From Xenorhabdus thuongxuanensis (GTDB taxonomy: Bacteria > Pseudomonadota > Gammaproteobacteria > Enterobacterales > Enterobacteriaceae): a stretch of 38,868 nt of DNA. Each line of letters starts with the position of its first letter. Within the stretch, counting starts at the first letter, position 1. This document shows, one piece after another, positions 7,960-15,666 of the stretch. The translations under genes and the position numbers were made by a program. The DNA lies in the NCBI RefSeq assembly GCF_001908095.1, contig NZ_MKGR01000005.1, positions 145,539-184,406 on the forward strand, in the 5' to 3' direction. The notes beneath the pieces are model-generated. The model searched no databases and had not been told where the DNA came from. It saw only the letters and a program-made list of their open reading frames with translations.

Positions 7960-8498
7960 AACTGCATGAAGGGTGGATTGATAGTGCGAGAAAGGTTATT
8001 TCCCCACATTGTGATCTGCGGCCAGAAGGAGAAATACCATCATTACTGGTTATCCATAACATCAGCTTACCTCCCGGCAAGTTTGGCGGTCCTTATATTG
8101 ATCAATTATTTATGGGGACATTAGATCCTAAAGCCGATCCTTTTTTTGATGAGATTAAGCATTTACGTGTTTCTGCTCACTGTTTAATCCGGCGTGATGG
8201 TGAGGTTGTACAATATGTTCCTTTCAATAAAAGAGCTTGGCATGCTGGCGTTTCCTGCTACTGTGACCGTGATAAATGTAATGATTTTTCGATAGGTATT
8301 GAACTGGAAGGCACAGATGATGAGGAATTTACTGAAATTCAGTACATCAAATTGGTGAAAGTTACTGAGCTGCTTATTAGTCAATATCCTGATATTTGTG
8401 ACAATATAACAGGACACAGCGATATCGCACCGGGAAGGAAAACTGATCCTGGGCCTTATTTTTATTGGGAACATTACCGTCAACTATTGAAGGAGTGA
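7956..8498 (+). CDS. ampD: 1,6-anhydro-N-acetylmuramyl-L-alanine amidase AmpD
   Basis: Cytosolic zinc amidase that removes the peptide from anhydro-muropeptides during cell-wall recycling. In species with an AmpC/AmpR system its loss induces beta-lactamase. The zinc ligands H34, H154 and D164 and the catalytic E116 and K162 are all in place (motifs VIHNISLPP, IGIELEGTD, GHSDIAPGRKTDPGP). The length is 180 aa against 183 in E. coli. A strong GGGGGAGG site precedes the ATG, which overlaps the stop of a small upstream frame. ampE follows after 5 bp. No ampC or ampR is present in the window. Confidence 0.96.
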   Translation: MKLHEGWIDSARKVISPHCDLRPEGEIPSLLVIHNISLPPGKFGGPYIDQLFMGTLDPKADPFFDEIKHLRVSAHCLIRRDGEVVQYVPFNKRAWHAGVSCYCDRDKCNDFSIGIELEGTDDEEFTEIQYIKLVKVTELLISQYPDICDNITGHSDIAPGRKTDPGPYFYWEHYRQLLKE

Positions 8499-8503
8499 GT
8501 TGG

Positions 8504-9358
8504 ATGACTCTCTTTATTCTATTGTTAATACTAGCATGGGAACGTGTTTTTAAGATGAGGGATCACTGGCAACTGGAACGTTATTTAGCCCCAGTTTTTG
8601 TCAGACTCAAATCACATTCACTATGGGGTAGCTTAGGAATGACCTTTTTGGTCGCTTTATTGACATGGAAGCTTATTGATATTTCTAGCTCTGTTGCTTT
8701 TGGTATTCTCGCGGTGGTGCTGGGTATCATAATCAGTCTGTTATGTATTGGCGCAGGCAGGTTACGGCATGATTACCGTGGATATCTCCAGGCTGTGCGC
8801 CAGAATGATTTTGGGCAGCAGAAAAAGTATCTTGCTCGTCTGACGATGATTCAGGGAACACTACCCGACACCACAAAAGAAGAACGATTACGTGAGATAC
8901 AGAATTCATTGATTTGGATAAATTTCCGTTATTATCTTGCCCCTATTTTTTGGTTGGCTGTACTGGGTAAATTCGGTCCTGCGGTTTTGATGGGATATGG
9001 TTGCCTCAGGGCTTATCAAAGTTGGTTAGCCCAGCACGCAACGGCAGTGCAGAGAGCACAATCTGGCGTTGATGGGATACTGCATTGGCTGGATTGGCTC
9101 CCTGCACGTTTGGCAGGTATTGCCTATGCGTTGTTAGGACATGGAGAGAAAGCCTTACCCGCTTGGATTGCATCACTGACTGATTTTCGGTCATCACAAT
9201 ACAAAGTAGTCAGTCAATTAGCACAATTTGCATTAAGTAAAGAGCCCCATCTTAACCCGATAGAAACGCCTGTTGCTGCTGTAACGTTAGCGAAAAAAGC
9301 AACTTTTGCTATTGTGATTATTGTCGCACTGTTGACGATTTACGGGGCATTAGTTTGA
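8504..9358 (+). CDS. ampE: Inner-membrane protein AmpE
   Basis: The 284-residue protein (E. coli AmpE is also 284) begins MTLFILLLILAWERVFK. ATG 8504 is chosen over an upstream in-frame ATG at 8465 because it matches the E. coli N-terminus, and AGGAGTGAG overlaps the ampD stop at the right spacing. Hydrophobic segments lie near 1-15, 43-90, 150-170 and at the C-terminus (about 265-284, ending LLTIYGALV as in E. coli). AmpE is a putative sensor or transporter linked to AmpD; its biochemical function is not settled. The conserved GHGEKALPAW motif is present. A terminator follows 17 bp after the stop. Confidence 0.95.
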   Translation: MTLFILLLILAWERVFKMRDHWQLERYLAPVFVRLKSHSLWGSLGMTFLVALLTWKLIDISSSVAFGILAVVLGIIISLLCIGAGRLRHDYRGYLQAVRQNDFGQQKKYLARLTMIQGTLPDTTKEERLREIQNSLIWINFRYYLAPIFWLAVLGKFGPAVLMGYGCLRAYQSWLAQHATAVQRAQSGVDGILHWLDWLPARLAGIAYALLGHGEKALPAWIASLTDFRSSQYKVVSQLAQFALSKEPHLNPIETPVAAVTLAKKATFAIVIIVALLTIYGALV

Positions 9359-9374
9359 TAAACAAGAGAGATAG

Positions 9375-9399
9375 AGGGCTAGGTGCGCCCTTTATTTTT
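9375..9399 (+). terminator. Intrinsic terminator of ampDE
   Basis: AGGGC (9375-9379) pairs with GCCCT (9387-9391) around a 7-base loop, followed by TTATTTTT. The stem is short but the T-rich tail is good. Confidence 0.6.
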
Positions 9400-9793
9400 C
9401 TGAGATAACAAATTGCTATGATAATAAGGATAACGCTGGGGGAATTTTTAGAGGTAGTGGCTTGAGCTTACCCGTGGCATCGGGCGTCGTTATTTGATTT
9501 TGTCTATTTTGATTGACTTATGGATTATCTGTAATGATTTTTATTTTGAATTTTAATTCATATTTTTTGCATGATTTACGATTTATTATCTTGCTGTAAC
9601 GTTTCACTTTGCTCGTCTATGCGTTTAAAAACGTTAAATTTCCCTAATTTCTCCTATCTTAAAATCCTTTTCGGTTATAATTTTCTAATAAAATTTAAAA
9701 TATTTTGTTAAAATTTGCAGATTTTTATGATTTAACCCAAGGTCTTTATAGACAGCTAGTGAATACTTTGTTACTTTAAGACCCTGTATTCTA
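9400..9793. other. Gene-free stretch upstream of pdhR (aroP slot)
   Basis: Strongly AT-rich, with no frame I would call a gene on either strand. E. coli carries aroP here; no trace is recognisable. The pdhR promoter presumably lies in its last 60 bases, but I could not pick convincing -35 and -10 boxes. Confidence 0.6.
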
Positions 9794-9810
9794 AATTGGT
9801 ATTACCAATT
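9794..9810. promoter_or_regulatory. PdhR operator of the pdh operon
   Basis: AATTGGTATTACCAATT is a perfect 17-bp palindrome that fits the E. coli PdhR consensus AATTGGTnnnACCAATT with no mismatch. It lies 110 bp before the pdhR start codon, where the pdh promoter is expected. PdhR binding would repress pdhR-aceEF-lpd and pyruvate would release it. Confidence 0.92.
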
Positions 9811-9837
9811 GACTTTGACCTGTTAACCAGGGTTTAA

Positions 9838-9854
9838 TGACTAAGATTTAGTCA
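9838..9854. promoter_or_regulatory. Second perfect palindrome upstream of pdhR, regulator unknown
   Basis: TGACTAAGATTTAGTCA is a perfect 7+3+7 inverted repeat 28 bp downstream of the PdhR operator, with a related half-site ACTTAGT just after (9860-9866). It could be a second operator or a small leader hairpin. It does not match the PdhR consensus. Confidence 0.5.
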
Positions 9855-9920
9855 GTGAGACTTAGTTGAGCAAGGCATAGTCCGAAGCAACATTTACTTA
9901 TTGAATGGCTTACAGCAGAT

Positions 9921-10685
9921 ATGGCCTATAGCAAGATTCGCCAACCAAAGTTATCAGATGTGATTGAGCAACGTCTTGAACAGCTCATTCTCGAAGGCTC
10001 GCTACGCCCGGGAGAAAAACTGCTGCCTGAACGTGAGCTGGCAAAGCAGTTTGAAGTATCACGTCCTTCATTGCGCGAAGCCATTCAAAAATTGGAAGCC
10101 AAAGGCTTTCTTTTCCGTCGTCAAGGGGGCGGAACTTTTGTGCAGAACAATCTGTGGCAAAGTTTCAGTGACCCACTTGCCCAACTTATTGCAGATAATC
10201 AAGAATCCCAGTTCGATCTCCTTGAGGCACGTCATGCGTTAGAGGGGATTGCTGCTTATTATGCAGCACTTAGAGGAACTGATGAGGATTTCAAACGCAT
10301 TGAGCAAAGCCATCTTGCCATTCAAAAAGCACAACAAAGTGGTGATGTGAATGCGGAATCTGATGCTGTCTTGCAATACCAACTTGTTGTCACGGAAGCT
10401 GCCCATAATGTGGTATTGCTGCATTTATTGCGCTGTATGATCCCAATGTTAGAACAAAATATCAGGCGCAATTTTGAAGTCATTTATACCCGTAAAGAAA
10501 TGTTGGCAGCGGTGAGTGACCATAGGGCTGAAATTTTTCGCTCTATCATGGCGCGGGAACCAGAAAAAGCCCGTGAGGCTTCTCATCGCCATTTGGCCTT
10601 TATTGAAGAAGTTTTATTGGATTTGACTCGTGAACGTACTCGTCGTGAGCGTTCATTGAGACGGCTCCAGCAACATCAGGAATAA
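9921..10685 (+). CDS. pdhR: Pyruvate-responsive repressor PdhR (GntR family)
   Basis: The 254-residue protein (E. coli 254) has an N-terminal winged helix of the GntR family (about 8-75; [43 protein letters not shown]) and a C-terminal all-helical FCD effector domain (about 95-235; [16 protein letters not shown]). It senses pyruvate and represses its own operon; a perfect operator lies upstream. The ATG is fixed by the [17 protein letters not shown] match to E. coli, although no clear Shine-Dalgarno sequence is visible. aceE follows after 239 bp containing two inverted repeats, so aceEF may have added control of its own. Confidence 0.97.
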   Translation: MAYSKIRQPKLSDVIEQRLEQLILEGSLRPGEKLLPERELAKQFEVSRPSLREAIQKLEAKGFLFRRQGGGTFVQNNLWQSFSDPLAQLIADNQESQFDLLEARHALEGIAAYYAALRGTDEDFKRIEQSHLAIQKAQQSGDVNAESDAVLQYQLVVTEAAHNVVLLHLLRCMIPMLEQNIRRNFEVIYTRKEMLAAVSDHRAEIFRSIMAREPEKAREASHRHLAFIEEVLLDLTRERTRRERSLRRLQQHQE

Positions 10686-10745
10686 GAGCCTGTCCCTTGG
10701 GGCGTCATAGACAAATCAAATTCCCGAATGGGTAGGTTCTAACTT

Positions 10746-10781
10746 AACTGTACAGATCCTGACTGCTGCGTTTGTACAGTT
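10746..10781. repeat. Inverted repeat after pdhR
   Basis: AACTGTACA (10746-10754) and TGTACAGTT (10773-10781) are exact 9-bp inverted copies around an 18-base loop. No T-tract follows. It may be an RNA hairpin in the pdhR-aceE spacer or a protein-binding site. Confidence 0.5.
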
Positions 10782-10822
10782 TGTCGACTCTTTACCGAGA
10801 GTTTTAGCGGCAATATATAGCA

Positions 10823-10883
10823 GGGCCTATCTTCCGGTCATAACAGGCAGTTTCGTCAAAAGGTATGACCAGAAGATAGGCTC
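10823..10883 (+). promoter_or_regulatory. Long hairpin in the aceE leader
   Basis: The arm 10825-10842 pairs with 10864-10881 over 18 positions with one mismatch (GCCTATCTTC against GAAGATAGGC, then GGTCATA against TATGACC), extended by a G-T wobble and a G-C pair outward. The loop is 21 nt. It ends about 40 bases before the aceE ATG and has no T-tract, so a role in mRNA stability, processing or translation control is more likely than termination. Confidence 0.6.
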
Positions 10884-10924
10884 CAATAACCATTAGAAAA
10901 TAGATAACAGATAAGGAATACACC

Positions 10925-13588
10925 ATGTCAGATATTTTGAAAAATGACGTGGATCCGATCGAAACTCGCGATTGGTTACAGGCGATCGAATCGGTCATCC
11001 GTGAAGAAGGTGTTGAGCGTGCTCAGTTCCTGATTGATCAGGTTTTGAACGAAGCTCGTAAAGGTGGCGTTAGCGTTGCTGCAGGTGCTGCAAGCCGCAA
11101 TTACATCAACACTATTCCTGTTGAGGATGAGCCTGCTTACCCTGGCAACCTGGATTTAGAGCGTCGTATCCGTTCCGCTATTCGCTGGAATGCGGTGATG
11201 ACCGTTCTGCGTGCATCTAAAAAAGATTTGGAACTGGGTGGCCACATGGCTTCATTCCAGTCTTCCGCTACTGTTTATGAAGTTTGTTTTAACCATTTCT
11301 TCCGCGCTCGTAACGAAAATGATGGTGGTGACTTGGTATACTTCCAGGGCCACATTTCTCCAGGCGTTTACGCACGTGCATTCCTTGAAGGTCGTCTGAC
11401 TGAAGAGCAGATGAACAACTTCCGTCAAGAAATCGGTGGTAATGGCCTGTCTTCTTACCCGCATCCAAAACTGATGCCTGACTTCTGGCAGTTCCCAACT
11501 GTTTCAATGGGTTTGGGGCCAATCTCCGCTATTTATCAGGCTAAATTCCTGAAATATCTGGAAAATCGTGGTCTGAAAGATACCTCTAAACAAACCGTTT
11601 ATGCTTTCTTAGGCGACGGTGAAATGGATGAGCCAGAATCTAAAGGTGCGATCACTATCGCAACTCGTGAAAAACTGGATAACCTAGTATTCATCATCAA
11701 CTGTAACTTGCAGCGTCTGGATGGTCCAGTAACCGGTAACGGCAAAATTGTTAACGAACTGGAAGGTATCTTCGACGGTGCGGGCTGGCAGGTACTGAAA
11801 GTCCTGTGGGGTGAGCGTTGGGACGAACTGCTGCGTAAAGACACCAGCGGTAAACTGGTTCAATTGATGAACGAAACGCTGGACGGCGACTATCAGACAT
11901 TCAAGTCCAAAGATGGCGCTTATGTTCGTGAACACTTCTTCGGTCGTTACCCAGAAACTGCTGCATTAGTCAAGGATATGACTGATGACGAAATTTGGGC
12001 TTTGAACCGTGGTGGTCACGATCCGAAGAAAGTTTACGCTGCACTGAAAAAAGCACAGGATACCACTGGCAAACCAACTGTAATCTTGGCTCAGACCATC
12101 AAAGGTTACGGTATGGGTGATACCGCTGAAGGTAAGAACATCGCTCACCAGGTTAAAAAAATGAACATGGAAGGCGTTCGTCAATTCCGCGATCGTTTCA
12201 GTGTGCCTGTATCTGATGAGCAGATCGATAACTTGCCATATGTAACTTTCGACAAAGACTCTGAAGAATCTAAATATCTGCATGAGCGTCGTAACGCATT
12301 GGGTGGTTATGTACCAAGCCGTCGCGTTAATTTCGACGAAAAACTGGAAATTCCAGCGCTGGAAGAATTCAGCTCTCTGCTGGAAGAACAATCCAAAGAA
12401 ATTTCTACCACTATTGCTTTCGTTCGTGCACTGAACGTTATGCTGAAGAACAAGTCAATCAAAGATCGCCTGGTTCCAATTATTGCTGACGAAGCTCGTA
12501 CCTTCGGTATGGAAGGTTTGTTCCGTCAAATCGGTATCTACAGCCCTAATGGTCAGCAGTATACTCCGCAAGACCGTGAGCAAGTTGCATACTATAAAGA
12601 AGATGCAAAAGGCCAGATCCTGCAAGAAGGTATCAACGAACTGGGTGCTGCTTCATCTTGGCTGGCTGCTGCAACTTCTTACAGCACCAACAACTTGCCA
12701 ATGATCCCATTCTACATCTACTACTCCATGTTCGGATTCCAGCGTATTGGTGATCTGTGCTGGGCAGCGGGTGATCAGCAAGCTCGTGGCTTCTTGGTTG
12801 GTGGTACTTCTGGTCGTACAACTCTGAACGGTGAAGGTTTGCAGCATGAAGATGGTCACAGCCATATTCAGTCTCTGACTATTCCTAACTGTATCTCTTA
12901 CGATCCAGCATTCGCTTTTGAAGTTGCTGTTATCATGCAGGATGGTTTGGAGCGTATGTATGGTGAGAAACAAGAGAACATCTACTACTACATCACCACA
13001 CTGAACGAAAACTACCACATGCCAGCCATGCCTGAAGGTGCTGAAGAAGGCATTCGTAAAGGTATCTACAAGCTGGAAAGCCTGGAAGGTGCGAAAGGTC
13101 AAGTTCAGTTGCTGGGCTCTGGCTCTATCCTGCGTCATGTTCGTGAAGCAGCGAAGATCCTGTCTGCTGAATACGGCATCGGTTCCGATGTGTATAGCGT
13201 AACTTCCTTCACTGAACTGGCTCGTGATGGTCAGGATTGTGAGCGTTGGAACATGTTGCACCCATCAGAAAAACCTCGCGTTCCTTATATTGCCCAGATC
13301 ATGAATGAAGCTCCAGCAGTTGCTTCTACTGACTATATGAAACTGTTTGCAGAGCAAGTACGTAACTTCGTTCCTGCAAGCGACTATCGTGTATTGGGTA
13401 CCGACGGTTTCGGTCGTTCTGACAGCCGTGAAAACCTGCGTCATCACTTTGAAGTTGATGCTTCTTATGTGGTTGTTGCAGCTCTGGGTGAACTGGCTAA
13501 ACGTGGCGAAGTTGATGTGAAAGTTGTTGAAGAAGCTATCAAGAAATACAACATCAACCCAGAAAAAGTTAACCCACGTCTGGCATAA
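10925..13588 (+). CDS. aceE: Pyruvate dehydrogenase E1 component AceE
   Basis: Homodimeric thiamine diphosphate-dependent E1 of 887 residues, identical in length to E. coli. It decarboxylates pyruvate and acetylates the lipoyl groups of AceF. The thiamine diphosphate/magnesium motif is GDGEMDE (230-236) with the closing asparagines of FIINCN (256-261). The active-site histidine lies in QGHISPG (141-147). AAGGAA precedes the ATG. It is followed 13 bp later by aceF, and is preceded by a long hairpin in its leader. The codon use is strongly biased, as in other highly expressed genes. Confidence 0.98.
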   Translation: MSDILKNDVDPIETRDWLQAIESVIREEGVERAQFLIDQVLNEARKGGVSVAAGAASRNYINTIPVEDEPAYPGNLDLERRIRSAIRWNAVMTVLRASKKDLELGGHMASFQSSATVYEVCFNHFFRARNENDGGDLVYFQGHISPGVYARAFLEGRLTEEQMNNFRQEIGGNGLSSYPHPKLMPDFWQFPTVSMGLGPISAIYQAKFLKYLENRGLKDTSKQTVYAFLGDGEMDEPESKGAITIATREKLDNLVFIINCNLQRLDGPVTGNGKIVNELEGIFDGAGWQVLKVLWGERWDELLRKDTSGKLVQLMNETLDGDYQTFKSKDGAYVREHFFGRYPETAALVKDMTDDEIWALNRGGHDPKKVYAALKKAQDTTGKPTVILAQTIKGYGMGDTAEGKNIAHQVKKMNMEGVRQFRDRFSVPVSDEQIDNLPYVTFDKDSEESKYLHERRNALGGYVPSRRVNFDEKLEIPALEEFSSLLEEQSKEISTTIAFVRALNVMLKNKSIKDRLVPIIADEARTFGMEGLFRQIGIYSPNGQQYTPQDREQVAYYKEDAKGQILQEGINELGAASSWLAAATSYSTNNLPMIPFYIYYSMFGFQRIGDLCWAAGDQQARGFLVGGTSGRTTLNGEGLQHEDGHSHIQSLTIPNCISYDPAFAFEVAVIMQDGLERMYGEKQENIYYYITTLNENYHMPAMPEGAEEGIRKGIYKLESLEGAKGQVQLLGSGSILRHVREAAKILSAEYGIGSDVYSVTSFTELARDGQDCERWNMLHPSEKPRVPYIAQIMNEAPAVASTDYMKLFAEQVRNFVPASDYRVLGTDGFGRSDSRENLRHHFEVDASYVVVAALGELAKRGEVDVKVVEEAIKKYNINPEKVNPRLA

Positions 13589-13601
13589 GAGGTAAAGATT
13601 A

Positions 13602-15464
13602 ATGTCTATCGAAATTAACGTACCTGATATTGGTGCAGATGAAGTTGAAGTTACCGAGATTCTGGTGAAAGTTGGTGACACAGTAGAAGCAGAACAGTCA
13701 CTGATCACGGTTGAAGGTGACAAAGCTTCTATGGAAGTTCCTTCTCCACAGGCGGGTATAGTCAAAGAAATCAAAGTTGCGGTTGGCGATAAAGTTGAAA
13801 CTGGCAAACTGATTATGGTTTTTGAATCCTTAAACGGTGCAGCAGAATTTGCACCTGCGCAGCAAGCAGCGCCAGCAGCGGCATCAGCAGCAGTAGAAAG
13901 CAAAGAAGTGAATGTGCCAGATATCGGTGGTGACGAAGTTGAAGTGACCGAAATCATGGTAAAAGTGGGTGATACTGTTACTGAAGAGCAGTCACTGATT
14001 ACTGTTGAAGGTGACAAGGCGTCAATGGAAGTTCCTGCGCCATTTGCAGGTACTGTGAAAGAGATCAAAATTGCGGCTGGCGATAAAGTTAAAACCGGTT
14101 CTCTGATCATGGTATTTGAAGTGGCCGGTTCTGGAGTCGCTCCAGCGGCAGCACCGGCAGCGGCTCCAGCAGCAGCGCCTGCGGCTTCTGCGGTCAAAGA
14201 AGTCAACGTACCAGATATTGGTGGTGACGAAGTTGAAGTGACCGAAATCATGGTAAAAGTAGGTGATACTATTGCTGAAGAGCAGTCACTGATCACTGTT
14301 GAAGGTGACAAGGCTTCGATGGAAGTTCCTGCACCATTTGCAGGTACTGTGAAAGAGATCAAAATTGCGGCTGGCGATAAAGTTAAAACCGGTTCTCTTA
14401 TTATGGTATTTGAAGTTGCGGGTTCAGCCTCTGTAGCAGCACCAGCGGCGGTTCCGGCTTCTGTGGCTGAACCTGCGAAAGCAGCACCAGCGCCAGCAGT
14501 AAGCAAGCCAGCAGAAGGCAAAAATGAATTTGCTGAAAATGACGCTTATGTTCATGCTACTCCAGTAATTCGTCGTCTGGCTCGTGAATTTGGCGTAAAT
14601 TTGGCTAAAGTAAAAGGTACTGGCCGTAAAGGTCGCATCCTGCGCGAAGACGTTCAGGCTTATGTGAAAGATGCGATTAAACGTGCGGAAGCAGCACCTG
14701 CGGCTGCGGGCGGTGGTCTGCCAGGTATGCTGCCTTGGCCAAAAGTTGATTTCAGCAAGTTTGGTGAAATCGAAGAAGTTGAAATGAGCCGTATCCAGAA
14801 AATTTCTGGTGCTAACCTCAGCCGTAACTGGGTCATGATCCCTCATGTTAACCTGTTCGATGAAGCAGATATCACTGAAGTTGAAGAGTTCCGTAAACAG
14901 CAGAACAAAGAAGCTGAGAAGAAACAGCTTGGCGTGAAAATCACTCCGCTGGTGTTCGTCATGAAAGCCGCTGCGAAAGCACTGGAAGCAATGCCTCGCT
15001 TTAACAGCTCCATTTCTGAAGATGGCCAGAAGTTGATCTTGAAAAAATACGTTAACATCGGTATCGCGGTTGATACACCTAACGGCTTGGTTGTTCCTGT
15101 ATTCAAGGATGTCAATAAGAAAGGCATCATGGAACTGTCCAGAGAATTGGCTGAAGTTTCTAAGAAAGCACGTGCTGGTAAGCTGACCGCTTCCGACATG
15201 CAGGGTGGCTGCTTCACTATTTCCAGCTTGGGTGGTATCGGTACTACCGGCTTTGCACCAATTGTGAATGCGCCAGAAGTGGCAATCATGGGTCTGTCTC
15301 GTTCTTCCATGAAACCAGTTTGGAATGGCAAGGAATTTGTTCCACGTCTGATTCTGCCTATGTCTCTGTCTTTCGACCATCGTGTGATCGACGGAGCAGA
15401 TGGCGCACGTTTCATCACTTATATTAATCAATTGATGAGCGACATCCGCCGTTTAGTCATGTAA
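13602..15464 (+). CDS. aceF: Dihydrolipoamide acetyltransferase AceF (three lipoyl domains)
   Basis: E2 core of the pyruvate dehydrogenase complex, 620 aa. Three N-terminal lipoyl domains carry their lipoyl lysines at K41, K139 and K237 (each in GDKAS), spaced exactly 98 residues apart. Ala/Pro-rich linkers separate them (about 82-99, 178-198, 275-300). The E1/E3-binding domain is at about 317-355 ([29 protein letters not shown]). The catalytic acetyltransferase domain follows (about 388-620) with active-site DHRVIDG (592-598). The gene starts 13 bp after aceE with AGAGGT before the ATG. Domains 2 and 3 are almost identical at DNA level. Confidence 0.98.
   Translation: MSIEINVPDIGADEVEVTEILVKVGDTVEAEQSLITVEGDKASMEVPSPQAGIVKEIKVAVGDKVETGKLIMVFESLNGAAEFAPAQQAAPAAASAAVESKEVNVPDIGGDEVEVTEIMVKVGDTVTEEQSLITVEGDKASMEVPAPFAGTVKEIKIAAGDKVKTGSLIMVFEVAGSGVAPAAAPAAAPAAAPAASAVKEVNVPDIGGDEVEVTEIMVKVGDTIAEEQSLITVEGDKASMEVPAPFAGTVKEIKIAAGDKVKTGSLIMVFEVAGSASVAAPAAVPASVAEPAKAAPAPAVSKPAEGKNEFAENDAYVHATPVIRRLAREFGVNLAKVKGTGRKGRILREDVQAYVKDAIKRAEAAPAAAGGGLPGMLPWPKVDFSKFGEIEEVEMSRIQKISGANLSRNWVMIPHVNLFDEADITEVEEFRKQQNKEAEKKQLGVKITPLVFVMKAAAKALEAMPRFNSSISEDGQKLILKKYVNIGIAVDTPNGLVVPVFKDVNKKGIMELSRELAEVSKKARAGKLTASDMQGGCFTISSLGGIGTTGFAPIVNAPEVAIMGLSRSSMKPVWNGKEFVPRLILPMSLSFDHRVIDGADGARFITYINQLMSDIRRLVM
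13912..14426 (+). repeat. Near-identical tandem lipoyl-domain coding repeats in aceF
   Basis: The DNA for lipoyl domain 2 (about 13912-14130) and domain 3 (about 14206-14426) matches at an offset of 294 bp with only scattered, mostly silent differences. One stretch of about 65 bases (14039-14103 against 14333-14397) is identical. Domain 1 at the same spacing is clearly more divergent. The pattern suggests recent unequal exchange or gene conversion between domains 2 and 3. Confidence 0.85.
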
Positions 15465-15469
15465 TGCAA

Positions 15470-15490
15470 AGGCCGGTAAATAACCGGCCT
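15470..15490 (+). terminator. Hairpin after aceF
   Basis: AGGCCGGT (15470-15477) pairs with ACCGGCCT (15483-15490) around a 5-base loop, 6 bases past the aceF stop. There is no T-tract. It is more likely an mRNA 3'-end stabiliser or partial terminator that lowers lpd read-through than a full intrinsic terminator. Confidence 0.5.
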
Positions 15491-15502
15491 AATGATTACT
15501 AC

Positions 15503-15552
15503 CGTGACAGATATTTTCACCTTGCATCTGGCAGGTTGGGATTTCTGTCACG
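15503..15552. promoter_or_regulatory. Inverted repeat upstream of lpd
   Basis: CGTGACAGA (15503-15511) and TCTGTCACG (15544-15552) are exact 9-bp inverted copies with centres 41 bp apart, in the 199-bp aceF-lpd spacer. In E. coli lpd has its own promoter here, controlled by ArcA among others. I cannot assign a regulator to this repeat. Confidence 0.4.
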
Positions 15553-15666
15553 TTAACGCGCTTTTCAGGTTATTTACAATTCTGTAAACTGCTCGCGGTG
15601 TGTACGTCCCGGTGGAATATGGTTTTTTTTCGTCTGACTCGCCGGACAAACAATTAAGAGGTCATG

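Noticed and set aside
12653-13261. 202-codon minus-strand frame inside aceE
   Set aside because: Antisense shadow of aceE with no domain and no ribosome site.
13265-14521. 418-codon open frame on the minus strand across aceF and the end of aceE, rich in Ala, Ser and Thr
   Set aside because: It is antisense to the lipoyl repeats. The open frame follows from the GCA/GCT-rich linkers and biased codons of aceF, and it has no recognisable domain.
14424-15431. 335-codon minus-strand frame inside aceF
   Set aside because: Shadow of a highly codon-biased gene; residues look like a translated antisense strand (rich in Cys, His, Phe, Arg) without any motif.
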